64,000 nt of DNA from Whalleya microplaca. Lineage: Eukaryota; Ascomycota; Sordariomycetes; Xylariales; Xylariaceae. Of the stretch, positions 48,933-60,179 are shown piece after piece. Location: contig MU385749.1 of assembly GCA_022497155.1 (NCBI GenBank), positions 1 through 64,000 of the forward strand, read 5' to 3'. The first letter of the stretch is position 1. Each line of letters opens with the position of its first letter. The notes under the pieces were generated by a model. It worked only from the letters and a program-made list of their open reading frames with translations. It had not been told where the DNA came from and did no database searches. The translations under genes and the position numbers were made by a program.

Positions 48933-51821
48933 CGTAACTCACCAGGCTCTGTATTTGAGACTGGTCCAAGTAATTAGTTAGGGGAGAGCTTAGAAAGTGA
49001 AATCTTGTAGGGCCGAGCATGAGAATTATCAAAGCCGAAGTATAAATGACCTTGTAGCGGAAGGTGCAATATCAGGCTCGGAAAGTTGTTAAGTTCTCGT
49101 GCTTCGGGTGCATGTAGATTTTATAAAAAGCTTGTCAGATATCAATTTTAGTAAAGATTTTCGCCTTCTCATTTTTTTCTTGCTCGAACCAAGAGTTATG
49201 GCATATTTGTCGGTATTTTAATCTACACTCATAAGTCCATACCCATTCTCTTTGGGCAATTGTGGCTATCAGGAAAGAATTGCAGGTCCCTCGATGGGCC
49301 TTCCAGAGGATTCACTGTTGCGGGAAGAGAGGGTTATCACGCAGTAGCTAAGATCTAATGACAACAGAGCGGGAGGCAGTCTTAGGGTTCATGAATGCGA
49401 AGCCCCAGAGGATACGCTCCTGTAACTAATCTTAATCAATTGTAGTACGCCATTATATTTGTTCAATAGTGAAATATTCACGAATGGGGTCCAAGATCAG
49501 CTCAATCCTTCCAGCATCTGGAGGATGGATCAAGAACCATGCCAATACGACCACAAAGCTGGCAGAAATTGGTGAAAATAATCTCAGCCTAGATAGTTTT
49601 TGAGGCTATGTCTACTAACTCAGTGTCCCTGATAGTTCCTCCTGCACGTATTGGGTGAGTATATGGATATGTCGTGCCTAGAAACAAGATACCAAACATA
49701 GAGTGACGTGTGTATCCGCGCTCGTAACGCTGAACGCCATTAGTCAGAACATCTTGCGCCTTGAAGAGCGGCCTCATTACAGATCACTGGCACACACTAA
49801 TTTATAGGCTCCGTAGTAAACAAGTACCATTACAGAGAGATGCCACCCAAGTGGAGCGCAAGTTGATGCAGTAGGACTAGCTGGTATAAGAGCAACGTTG
49901 GATAGCAAGTGAATGTATTAAGGTCAAGCGCAGAGGTAAGGGATCAGAAGGTGCGAAATCAAGCAGTAAAGAGTGGCAGCACTAAGAAGCATAGCGATGC
50001 CAATGCCGACGAACGAAGTGATGAACAAACGTTGGAGCATTGCGATGGCAGCGCAGATGGCTCCCCTCAAACTGGTCTAGGAGTAGAAGAAGCACTCCCA
50101 CAATCTGGTGAAGTAGCGGTGTCAACTTAGGTAAGTACTCCTGGAAATCTGGCGAACAAAAGTAAGAACCAAGAAACACAAATAAAAACAAAATAGCTAT
50201 GAACATATTAAATTGGCTAATTATATATTTTATATGATCTTGTCATACGCCTTCTTGAACGGGTAGCTCTACCAGCACATGTAAGTAGCGGGCTTTGAAT
50301 ATATTGGCTCGGCTAAACGTCCCGGCCTGTGTAGAACGCCCTTGCATTCTAGCTTTGAACGAGGACCAGTAACCCTCTCGTGTTCTTCAGTCGAAAGTAA
50401 CTCTACAAAGAAAGTACGGATATCTTTAAAGCTCAAAGGCCGAGCTCTCCAAATTACAATACTCCAACATACATACCAATATGACGATGGCAATCAGGCA
50501 GGGAAATAAGATGCGAAGCTATCAATTGAAAGCATCCATATGATCTAGATCATGATATGTAGTGAGTAGCAGGATTCACATGCATAGGTATATGTATCCT
50601 CGTTCTAACAAGTGCACATCTGGTCAGCATGCAGGCTAGGACTTGCTACGACCAATGATGCTAAGCTTTCGTGTACATGGTGTCACACAAACAAACCTTT
50701 GCATGAATGAAGGTGTAACGGTGGACGAGGCAGCCAATAGTAACAACAAAACAGCATGGCCATCTTACCACGGCAAGTTGCACTTCTCGGGCGTGGCATG
50801 CTTACGAAGAACTTCGTAATGTTATGTGCACTCGTTAAATTGCATAGGATAGGTAAGCCAGCTCGGCAACTCCAGCCTCCAGGGCTGGTAGAAGAAGTGT
50901 GGCAGATACAATATAGGAAGTCCTTGCGTTGACTACATGCAGTATATCGGGCCGTATCTGATTAACTGCCATAAAGCAGCACTTTCACGAATACCAGGGA
51001 TAGTGGGCTACCAGAACACGCCCAGGCCAGCCTGCATCTTATATTTGCCCTAGCCACAAGTACTGGACCAAATAGCGTTACATGATGTTTGACTGGGAGT
51101 TAAGTCTTAAAGAAGAGGTATCATCTGTCAGGCTATGGTGCCGTGGAGCTATGGCTTAAGGTGCGACCTACTCTACGGCAGTTAATCAGATATATGCAGC
51201 CCTGGCAGCAGGTATGGAAGGAATGGAATCCACACCAACAGATCTTCGATACCCGCTGTGCAACGTGTTGATAGATACTAGCGTTGGTTAGTACTGAGGT
51301 TAATTAGTGGAGATTTTTGTAACTACCCGATCTACGGTAGCTAACCAGTGAGCAACCAGGGTCTTCCATACTGTGTGGGTGTCGTTGGGTACGCCCTTTC
51401 CTTGGTTTCTACATGTTGGTAACAAGGATACTTTGCCATGGTACTGTAAGGGATAAAGGCCTAGTGGATAAAGATAGAAGGATATTATGTAGGTTGTACA
51501 TATGCAATATGCCCTGTGTCGATGGTTGACGATAGGTTCGGAGCCATCCAATAGACTACCTAACATAGACCACTTTGAATACAGTTCATTGGCACCAGCC
51601 CGTTCTAATGCGTATACAGCCACCCACACCAAGAATCCTCTTGTTGCTATAAATCAAGTATAGGTAGCATTTAACAATGCTTCATACCTTTGCTCGGTGA
51701 GGCATGTAATCTACGCGTTGCTCGGGTAGTTAAAATCCGACGAAAGCCAGATTTAAGTGACATAGATGGCTACCACTAATTAACTGGTCGGCCAAGCTGC
51801 CAAGATGCATCTCCTCACTCG
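48933..51821. other. 2.9-kb gap without a supported gene
   Basis: Normal composition, no RIP. Small frames on minus at 49589-49777 (from an ATG), 50269-50493 and 51300-51632 (110 codons) have no domain I know. Their spacing could fit remains of a lost gene or old DNA transposon, but I find no terminal repeats. The right end is the 3' flank of the acyltransferase. Confidence 0.35.
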
Positions 51822-53370
51822 TTAGGAGCCTATTCGACGAAGCCATTGCTCCACGTGCCCCATGATCTGATCTCCAAAACTAGGGTCGAAAAGGCATTCT
51901 TGCCAATTGGTCGTGACACACAGTGGCCCGTTCGTCGCAGTCATGGCTGAGATGACAATCGCCGCCCCGGGGACCTCGGCGCTCAAAGTCAACTGAGATT
52001 GCCGGATCGACCACGCCTCAGACTTGCTTTTCTCCCCTACCGATTCTGGCGTTGGGCTACCTTCCAGCACGCCGAGGTTCGTGACTAGCCATGAGAGTTG
52101 TCTTGGTTTACTCGCCTTCTCGCGCATTTGAGCCCGCCAATCCTTGACGAATCGCCCGAGGCAGATCTCGTCGTTTTTCAGTCCGTTAGCCAGCTTCTTT
52201 TCAATCTGTCGTCGGACATCGGCCGCGATTGACCAGACTCTCTCTAAGGTTTTAGCCTCTGACAACGCGGAGCGAAGGCTCTCTACTACCGTGCCCGCGA
52301 ATTCGTGGTCCATCATAGTCACGTAGTTGGCCATGGTGCGGTCCGGTTGGAACCCAGGCCCGGCCTGCAGAAATCGACGCGCATCGATTGGTGTGCCACT
52401 TTGGAAGCTGAACGTGTCTCTTAGGTGAGATGCAAACGCAAGAGCAGCAAGCGCGTGGAGAAGACCGGTTAACGTCGTTTGGTGTTGCCGACACTTGGCC
52501 AAGATGCTGTCAAGCGCTTCTCTGTCGACGGTGAAGAACCGGACCTGTGTCTTATATGGCGATGCCTGTATCGGCGCCCAACTTGCCTGGGTCAGGCTCT
52601 TGGAGAACAAGGAAGGTTTGAGAAGCTCCCATAGTGTTGTCATGACATATTTTGCGTCCATGGGTAGAGTGGAGAGCTTCTCGATCGGGACGGGCAGTCT
52701 TGGTGCGGACTTGGGAAGTATCAACGTGTTTCCATCTAGAGGTGGGTTGTCCTCGCCCATATCGTTGAGAGACCTTAGCAGAGCTTCGTGGAATATCTTG
52801 CCACTTGTGCCGTCTGCGTGTGGGTGGTTCCATGTGAAAATGACTTCTAAATCGTCTATCGTCCCTTGGCGCAGGATGACAATCCGCCAGCCTGGTTGCC
52901 TATCAAGCTGTGGGAATGTGGTATCGATCTGTGAGGCGACTGTCTGCTGCAGCAACCTTTCAATACCTACCGAACTTTCGATGGAACGCCATTCGATATG
53001 GTTTCCCAAATCCAGGCGATCGAGCCGGGTCCAGGTTGGTGCCTTCGAGTCAGCATCGACGATACCAACTTGCAAAACAGGATTCTGAAGGATGGTTTTA
53101 ATGATAGCAGCTTCGAATCTATTTTTGAGTGCGGACTGGCTATCTTGGTTCGAGAGTGTCGGCGGGATCGCATATCGACAAGAAACGGCGGTACCGCGAT
53201 ATTGATTCAGTGTGTACATGGCCAGCTGGTACATCTCACTGCAGTTGTTATTCGAATTGGACCGTGATCTGCTTAATCATGATTTAGACTTACTTGTAGC
53301 TGAGCTTTCGTAACAGCTCGAAGCCCGCATTAGAGTCCTTAGAAATGACCTTGCCTTTTGAACCGCGCAT
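51822..53370 (-). CDS. Alcohol O-acetyltransferase-like acyltransferase
   Basis: Two exons on minus, 53370-53294 and 53238-51822, 497 aa. The 55-bp intron (GTAAGT to CTGCAG) removes a stop and joins LRKLSYN to EMYQLAMYTLNQYRG, matching the usual N-terminus of the AATase family. The catalytic HxxxDG is His164-Pro-His-Ala-Asp168-Gly in WNHPHADGTSG. The second half has the CoA-acyltransferase strand LSWLVTNLGVLEG and SAMTATNGPLCVTTNW. Length agrees with the family. It would move an acetyl or other acyl group from CoA to a hydroxyl. In this setting (P450, oxoamine synthase, PKS) it probably esterifies the polyketide product. Confidence 0.88.
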
Positions 53371-53432
53371 GGTCAATTCTTTAGCTTCACGGGGGCCGCA
53401 AGAGGAATCGACACGTGAGATGGGTAAGGTTG

Positions 53433-53471
<39 letters not shown>
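53433..53471. repeat. (TC)n(TG)n microsatellite
   Basis: About thirteen TC units followed by about seven TG units, some 60 bp upstream of the acyltransferase start codon and therefore inside its promoter. Confidence 0.9.
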
Positions 53472-53982
53472 CTGTTTGTCTTCTTCGTTTTCTTTTCCCG
53501 CGCTTCTCTTACGCAGCTTCTTTGAGAACAGTCGTCAAAAAGTAGCTATGTTTGAAATGCGCTTGTGGAAACACATATGGGCAAAGATAGAGAAGTTGAG
53601 GCTGCTCTGTTAAGACGCCCAGGTAAAGCTCAAGTTGAGTGTAGAGCACGGTTACATCAGAGTCGGCGTCGGGGAGTCTGTTCCATCATTGACACATCCC
53701 TTGGTACCGAGCAGGTAGGCAGCACTCCAAATTATTTTCAGAGTTGTAACGTCTACTGGCCGGTTTAGAGTCGTACAAGATGACTGCAGCACCCTCCCAT
53801 ACGACCCTACGGAATGACTTCTCATCCCCTCTTTCAGCTCCTTCGAGGTCCAACGGCCACTATTTGATACGAGTGATTTCTCAATTCTCACAGTCCCTCC
53901 GCTCCATTTCCTTTGCCTTTGTTTGCTTTCGCAACCTAGTCTTCCCGTATTCCCCCTAATTTACCCAGCCACAGTATTACCA

Positions 53983-55274
53983 ATGTCGGGGGGCGATTCA
54001 GCAGCCGATTTAGCAGATCTGCTTGAGCAGCCATCCCTGGAACCACCCCCTGGGGTTATACCGGATTTTGTCAACAACGGTGGAAGTCACACTATTGGAT
54101 ACTTCGTCGTCATTTTCTGTGGTGTGCTGTCGACCTTAGCACTTCTGTCCCGACTTGGCTCCAGGATTTCTCTGAGAAGAATCAAAACCGAAGATGTTTT
54201 CTTGTTCATTGCATATGTATGGACAAAGTGACATGTCCTCACTGCAGTGGGATTTATCTAACATGTACCTAGGGCCTTTTCGTCGGGTATATTTATGTCA
54301 TATATGAGTGGTCGATATATCCGGGTATCCGAGTGCACCTATGGAACTTGCCCTTGAAGAACTTGGAAAGTTTTCTATATGTAAGTGTCCTAGTATCTTG
54401 TGAGTTGAGTTTGACAGTCGATTGACTTCACAGGGTGTCCATCTTGCATCCATCTTCTACGGCCTTGCTATCATGTTTCTCAAGGCGGCCATATTGATGG
54501 ATTGGCTTCAGATTTTCGTTCCGAGTGGCCAACGCAACTTATTGTTCTGGGTGCTTCATATCCTGGTTTGGAGCAACATCTTGTTCTTCGCCTCTGGAAC
54601 CTTGATCGAACTCTTCCGCTGCCACCCACGAGAGAAGATATGGAATCCTTTTTTTGAGGGTGGGAGCTGTCCTGTGGACATCAAGGCCAACAATATGGCT
54701 TCGGGGCTCATCAACCTCGTATCTGACCTTGCTATCCTACTCGCACCTCAGTGGGTGATCTGGCATTTGAATGCATCAAGATCCAGGAAAATAGGTGTCT
54801 CATTGCTGTTTGTAATCGGTATTTTGTACGCTTCCCCTGCTGTATCCCATAGGATTTGGTCTAACCTTACAAAGTGCTACCGCGTGTGGGATAACTCGCC
54901 TCGTTGTTCTATTTCAATTGATGGCGAGCCCTGACCAGCTTTACTATATACCGGATATTGGTCTATGGGGTATAGGAGAAATGACGGCTGGCTTCTTGAT
55001 TATCGGCATCCCATCCGCTCCTAAAACCATTAAGAGCATACCCGGGTCCGATTCTGTCACGTCACTCTTGAACTCCTGTCGGCGCAGGGGCGCACCTACT
55101 ACTAACCATGATTCTAAGCTACCGCGGCGTAATCCCCTGACGCGTAAACCCCGGGGCCTGTGGGAGATCAGTGACACGGATACATTTCAATTAATGTCAG
55201 TGAAAAGTGCTAATAGTGCTAATGCTACGCAGCATGTTCTGCCTAGTTCTAGCGACAGAGATGTTTCCGTGTAG
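53983..55274 (+). CDS. Fungal rhodopsin-domain (Pth11-like) seven-helix membrane protein
   Basis: Four exons: 53983-54216, 54273-54380, 54434-54825 and 54875-55274, 377 aa. I start at ATG 53983. Helices are visible as YFVVIFCGVLSTLALLSRL, VFLFIAYGLFVGYIYVIY, GVHLASIFYGLAIMFLKAAIL, LLFWVLHILVWSNILFFASG, ASGLINLVSDLAILLAPQW, IGVSLLFVIGIFATACGITR and LWGIGEMTAGFLIIGIPS. RCHP and the Cys after FFEGG are usual in the group. The last intron (54826-54874, CTAACC branch) restores frame and completes helix 6. The tail is basic and soluble. No CFEM domain is present. Such proteins lie near many fungal metabolite clusters; sensing or transport is only guessed. Confidence 0.82.
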
Positions 55275-56330
55275 AAGTGCATATGTTGAGGTATTTCATA
55301 TTGAACGGAGGAAGACGATTTTGTCAAACAGCAGAAGACACCCTGGGTACAATGAAAATAGCAATACTAATATTTTTGGCCTTGTAAATGGAAAAGTCTT
55401 GAGATTCCTGTAAGGCTTGGCACTGAAACCTCTTCCGTAACATGTATCGCGGGTGGCTATGTAGTTACCTAAGCAGATAGCTACGTGTACGTGATATTGC
55501 CTTCTCTCGATACTACGATTTACTTGCCTACATGGGAAGTGAACTACTGGTACTTAATTCATAGTTTCCGGAGCTGCTGTTGGTGTCTCGTGAAAGGTGA
55601 TATATCTCACTGGAATTGATTTATGCCGGGAACCCCTGTTTCGAGACACTGGTCATCCCCTTGGCAATGACATATGTAAAGGCCAATAAACTATAATACT
55701 GGGAGCGCGAGAGCTGAGTCATACAAGTGATTATTTTCTGTTCATGATAAATATGGTGGTTTTGGTCGCTGTGCTACCTAATAGCGGCGTGTGTGACAAA
55801 AGGCATGCAATAGACCATGTGTAACATAGAAGGTATGCTGCACCTGCACTACCACCAAGAATTGTCCCCTGGATGGAACACCCTCAATCCTACTTCTCCA
55901 AATAGATATGTTGGTAGGAATCTACAGAGATTACGTCGCATTGTATGAGGCGTAGCATTCTAGTTCTAAGTTTTCAATGAGAGTAAGATGATAATCTAGG
56001 ACTTGTTGTATACTTATGTAGGCAGGCTAGCACAGTACGCCACAGCGAATCCCTCATTCATGATTTCTCACTTCCCAGCCTACTGAACGTTACAATCTTG
56101 GCAGAGGCATGTATGTCAGAGACTGGACCGGTTGTTTCTCCAGGATATTTCCGGCATTCACAGGCAGAACTCAATGGCGGCCAACAGAACTCATGCGGCA
56201 CCGAACCTTTGGAAAAGCAACAGGAGGCCTTTCAATCATCGTGGTTGGAAGCAATCGCAGTTCTCGTAGTCGATCTGTTGTTTGAACAACATCCTTAGTA
56301 AGTTTATCGGCCCCCTTGAACAAGCTCATC
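55275..56330. other. Intergenic, possible 5' exon of the next gene
   Basis: A 61-codon frame from ATG 56113 to 56298 lies just before the oxoamine synthase and ends at a perfect donor (GTAAGT at 56298). I could not find an acceptor that joins it in frame without a stop, so it may be a leader exon or an upstream frame. The rest holds nothing I can support. Confidence 0.4.
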
Positions 56331-57917
56331 ATGGTTGCATTGAGGGAAGATTCCGACTCCGAAATCAAGCTTCCTTCAGAAGACTTGGCGATCAGAGTCA
56401 AAGATCACCAGCTCCACCCTGAAGCAACGAAGGCGCTTCCGACATTCTATCGGAACCTCGAAGAAGCGCTTAATGTGCGCCGTTCTGGGCAAAATCTCTA
56501 CTCCGTTGTAACAAGTACCATACACACTCATGGTGCTATCGACTTTTGCTCAGGGGATGTCTTGTCGCTCGGAACCAGTGGTGCTCAACGTGCTGAGTTC
56601 CTCGCCGAGCTTGCTCGCCATCCCGACTTTACCCCTGGGTCAGGGGGCGCCCGTCTCATGGATGGTAACTATTCGTACCTTGAACAAACAGAACGCGCGA
56701 TTGCCCAATTTCATGGCGCTGAAAGAGGACTTATTCTCGGGTCCGGGTATGAGGCCAACGGCGCCATCTGGACGGCCATCCCACGGCCGGGCGATGTCAT
56801 ATTATACGACGAGATGGTCCACGCAAGTACTCATGAAGGGATGAGAAACAGCCTGGCGATTCGCCAATTTCCATTCCCCCATAATGATATCGAGGCCTTC
56901 CGGAACTCTCTAGCTGAGATACTGGATTCGCAACCGCTAATCAAGCAAGGGAAACGTTCAGTAATTGTAGCTGTGGAGGCTATCTATAGTATGGACGGTG
57001 ACATCTGCCCATTGCAAGGGCTTTTGGATGCGGCAAAAGAAGTCTTTGTCGACGGACAGAGCGTCCAGTTCGTAGTGGATGAGGCTCATAGTGTAGGTGT
57101 AATTGGGCCGAGCGGCGCTGGCCTTGTCTGCGAGCTTGGACTGCAGAGCGAGATCGCGATAGTAATGCATGCCTTTGGCAAAGCCATGGCTGCAACTGGA
57201 GGTAAGTCATCCCCGTCCTGAATGTTCTTGTTGGGTCGAGTGTGAAGCTGATCGGTCATCCATGTAGCTGTCATACTCTGTAATGACACGGCTAGAGCAG
57301 CACTGGTGAATTTCGCAAAATCATTCATCTTTAGCACCGCGCCAGCGCTTCCATTCGTTGCTGCCATCAAATCTGCATATAATCTGGTTGTCAACAAACC
57401 AGCTCAAGAGGTTTGTGGTATCGGTAGCTCATTTATGTTTCGGCAGAGCTCTAACATCATCTAGGCGCGAGAACGCGTGCAGAATCTCGTGAGGCTATTT
57501 TATCAAGAGGTAGCCTCCCATCCTTTGTGGCCCGTCGCGGAGCGCAAGGGTCTTCTTTACCTGCCACAAATGGATGGTTGGGAAGACCGATCTATTCACA
57601 CACAAATAATTATGATTCACACTCGTGATAGATATACATGGTGGCTATACTATCAACTCCTATCGTCATCGTGCTGCGTTTACCCAGTCCACCACCCAAT
57701 CGTACCTCTTGGGAGAAGTCGGATTAGAGCAATTGTACACTCGAATAACACTGAAGAACACATCCAGAAACTAACTGACACCATCTTTCACTGGGTGGAA
57801 GAGGTGATGGACATTGAAGAAGGGAGGGTGACACAGAAGGCACCCGGGGCGGCAAGAATTGTTTACGAGTGGATGGAGAAGGAGGGGCTTAGTGGATTTG
57901 GATTGGTCCGTGATTGA
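56331..57917 (+). CDS. PLP-dependent alpha-oxoamine synthase (8-amino-7-oxononanoate synthase-like)
   Basis: Three exons: 56331-57201, 57268-57410 and 57465-57917, 488 aa from ATG 56331 (the true start may be further up). Features of class II aminotransferases: DFCSGDVLSLG substrate loop, GSGGARLMDGNYSYLEQTE, FHGAERGLILGSGYEANG, DEMVHAST with the PLP-stacking His, VAVEAIYSMDGDICPL, VVDEAHSVGVIG (Asp250, His253), and HAFGKAMAATG with Lys284 as Schiff-base lysine, just before intron 1. The enzyme joins an amino acid to an acyl thioester with loss of CO2. Beside a PKS such enzymes can release the polyketide as an amino ketone; fumonisin-type pathways are the known example. A plain biotin-pathway role is less likely given the neighbours. 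Confidence 0.88.
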
Positions 57918-58326
57918 TGTAACACTGCAGTCATCTTCAGTATGACTTAGGCAGCGTTTAATCTATATGACTTGTGGTGACACAATGGAACTGTGATCTC
58001 CAACCTGATCCAGCGTAGCATCACAGCCAAAAATAACCATCGGCGATGACTTGCACTGTTGACGCGTAGGTTCACTGATCAGTGTAGGCAGCATAACATC
58101 AGAGCCTTGCGTGCGGTACGGACCGACTACTGTGCCTCACAGGTGAATAGAATGTCTGATATAAAATAAATATAGGGGCAAAAGCCTCACTATATCGACT
58201 TGATATCGTAGCGTATCGCCCTTCTCCATTCTGCCTCAAAAGTGTTGTGCGTCGCAATCTTGTATTCTGGCCCTTGAAGTTGCCCCTAGGCCTACATAAT
58301 TGCCTGCATCTGCCGATATTGATGCT

Positions 58327-58509
58327 ATGGAGCCTGTTGCTATCATTGGGTTTTCCTTCAAGCTTCCTCAGGGTATAGAGGATGATTCTAGCCTTTGGGA
58401 TGTGCTGCAAAACCGCAAGAACTTGATGACACCATGGCCTGAGTCGCGAGCCAACATCCGCGGCTTCCATAAGCCTGTAACGAAGCCGTTACCACAGGTC
58501 TTGATTTGA
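58327..58509 (+). pseudogene. 5' fragment of a polyketide synthase (ketosynthase start), cut by a retrotransposon
   Basis: From ATG 58327 the frame reads [16 protein letters not shown], then [20 protein letters not shown] and GFHKP, the exact opening of the ketosynthase domain of fungal reducing PKSs, starting with the conserved VAIIGxSxxLP. Similarity stops after about 50 codons, at a possible donor (GTAACG at 58477), and the frame ends at 58509. Fifteen bases later the LTR begins at 58524. No active-site Cys or any later domain is present. A functional PKS normally exceeds 2000 residues, so this is a broken gene unless the rest lies beyond the retroelement, outside the window. Confidence 0.85.
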
Positions 58510-58523
58510 AATAATAAAAGGCG

Positions 58524-58784
58524 TGAAAGATAAAATACTTAGATTAATCGCTGGCTAGCAGAAAGAGAGACTATCTAAGGGACGGCGAAACACAGTCTTT
58601 TTATATCTAAATAGCTTCCTAGTAACTAGGACTAGATTGCCAAGCCACTAAAGCCTTAGCAACTACCTAGTTGCCAAGCCATTATCTCTTGGCAATTACT
58701 TGGTTGCTAAGCCATTTCCTTTTGGCAATTATAAATTATATAGTAGCTGGTTACGGGGATATTCAAAAATAGGTAGTTATAACA
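58524..58784 (-). repeat. 3' LTR (261 bp) of the right-hand gypsy element
   Basis: On the minus strand it begins TGTTATAACTACC and ends ATCTTTCA (TG...CA). Inside, the word TTGCCAAGCCA and its partner TTGGCAA repeat three times (58,640-58,735), giving possible hairpins. CpA and TpG are still common here, unlike the interior that follows. Confidence 0.75.
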
Positions 58785-58802
58785 TTATTTTTCTCCTTCC
58801 AT
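58785..58802 (-). other. Polypurine tract of the right-hand element
   Basis: On the minus strand it reads ATGGAAGGAGAAAAATAA and touches the first base of the 3' LTR. This is the expected primer site for plus-strand DNA synthesis and fixes the element's orientation. Confidence 0.8.
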
Positions 58803-60179
58803 AATTTTTGTTTTTAAAAATTCTTAGGTAAGTAATTTCCTTTTTCTTTCCTTTATTATTCATCTTACTAATAGGGAACATATCAGGCGTTTTAAAATTT
58901 ACACGTTTTTATCGAAACCAAAAATCGGAACAAATAATTCGTTCATAATATATCCAAAAATTTAGGTATCCGGTATTACTATACCTGCCGTATACCCGAT
59001 TAAAAATTATATATTATAAATATAAAGGCGTATCGACTTATTATAAATATATATCTCTATATTACTTATATAAAGGCGGCGGAAAACCTATAGAATTATT
59101 ATAAAATATCGGTCGGAAAAAGGTTTGTTTAGAAAAAAATTATTATCGGTTACAAAAGAAAATTCGAAAATTATATAAAAAATTTCAGCATTTTTAAAAA
59201 GAGTTTCGAAAAAAATAAATAGTTCGATTTAAATAATAAAAAAAACAATTATCTTCTCGAATAAAAGCGTTATATATATTATCCGAGCGCGAAAATATTT
59301 TAAAACAAAAAGAAAAAAAGTTTTTAGTCGAAAGGGAGGTTTAAAATCGGGCCGAAAGAGGGGCTATACCTAAGTCTAATATTTAAACCGCTAAGTCGCA
59401 AATTAAATTATAAGCTGGTTTAAAAGTTATAAAATCTTTTAATTAGTTATCGATTAACCTTTCGGGCTTTTTCGACTGGTCCGTACTCGCAAATCTAAAA
59501 TTATTAATTTCGGGCGATCGAGATTTTAGCGATAAAATTACTAAACCAGGTTTTTTATATTTTTAAAGTTCTTAAAGGGTTTTTAAATATTTTTTTCATA
59601 TAGGTAATATTACTATTTAACAAAATATTATATCTGATTTCTAATTTTGCGAAAATCTAATATAGTTTTAATAAAATAAGTCTTTTAATCAAAAAGTTCT
59701 TAAGTAAATTGGATAGGTGCATTTTTAGGGGCTAGTTTTAATATAAAAATATAAAAAACTAGGTGGATCTTTATTCCGGGAAGGTCGAATTAATAATTAG
59801 TTTCGGAAAAAACCTTAATAATTTTATATAGTTTTAACTTTTTGAAATCTAATTTACTACTGGCCCTTTTAGTCTTAATTTAAGGCATATTCGATCCGGA
59901 ATTCTATCGTTACTTTAAAAAGTAAACCTTATCTCCTTATAAAAAAATAAAGCCCTTTATTCTTTTAAAATTATAATAATATAATATACGTTATTAGATA
60001 AATTAGAGTCGGCTTTAAAACATAAAGTATAATATCTTTATTTCTATAGCTATTTTTTCTGCTCGGGAAGCTATAACTATAATAGCTAGGGCTTTTATAA
60101 GTAATTTTTCTAATCGGGAGGTATTAGCTTTCTATCTATAAACTACGATATAAGGGAAGATAGTTATATCTTTATTAAC

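Noticed and set aside
53239..53293. A shorter 25-bp intron in the acyltransferase (acceptor at 53269)
   Set aside because: It keeps frame but is shorter than known fungal introns; the 55-bp alternative also keeps frame and gives a better match to the family N-terminus.
54820..54855. 34-bp intron in the rhodopsin-domain gene (acceptor at 54851-54852)
   Set aside because: Too short; the 49-bp choice with a CTAACC branch site restores a normal helix 6.
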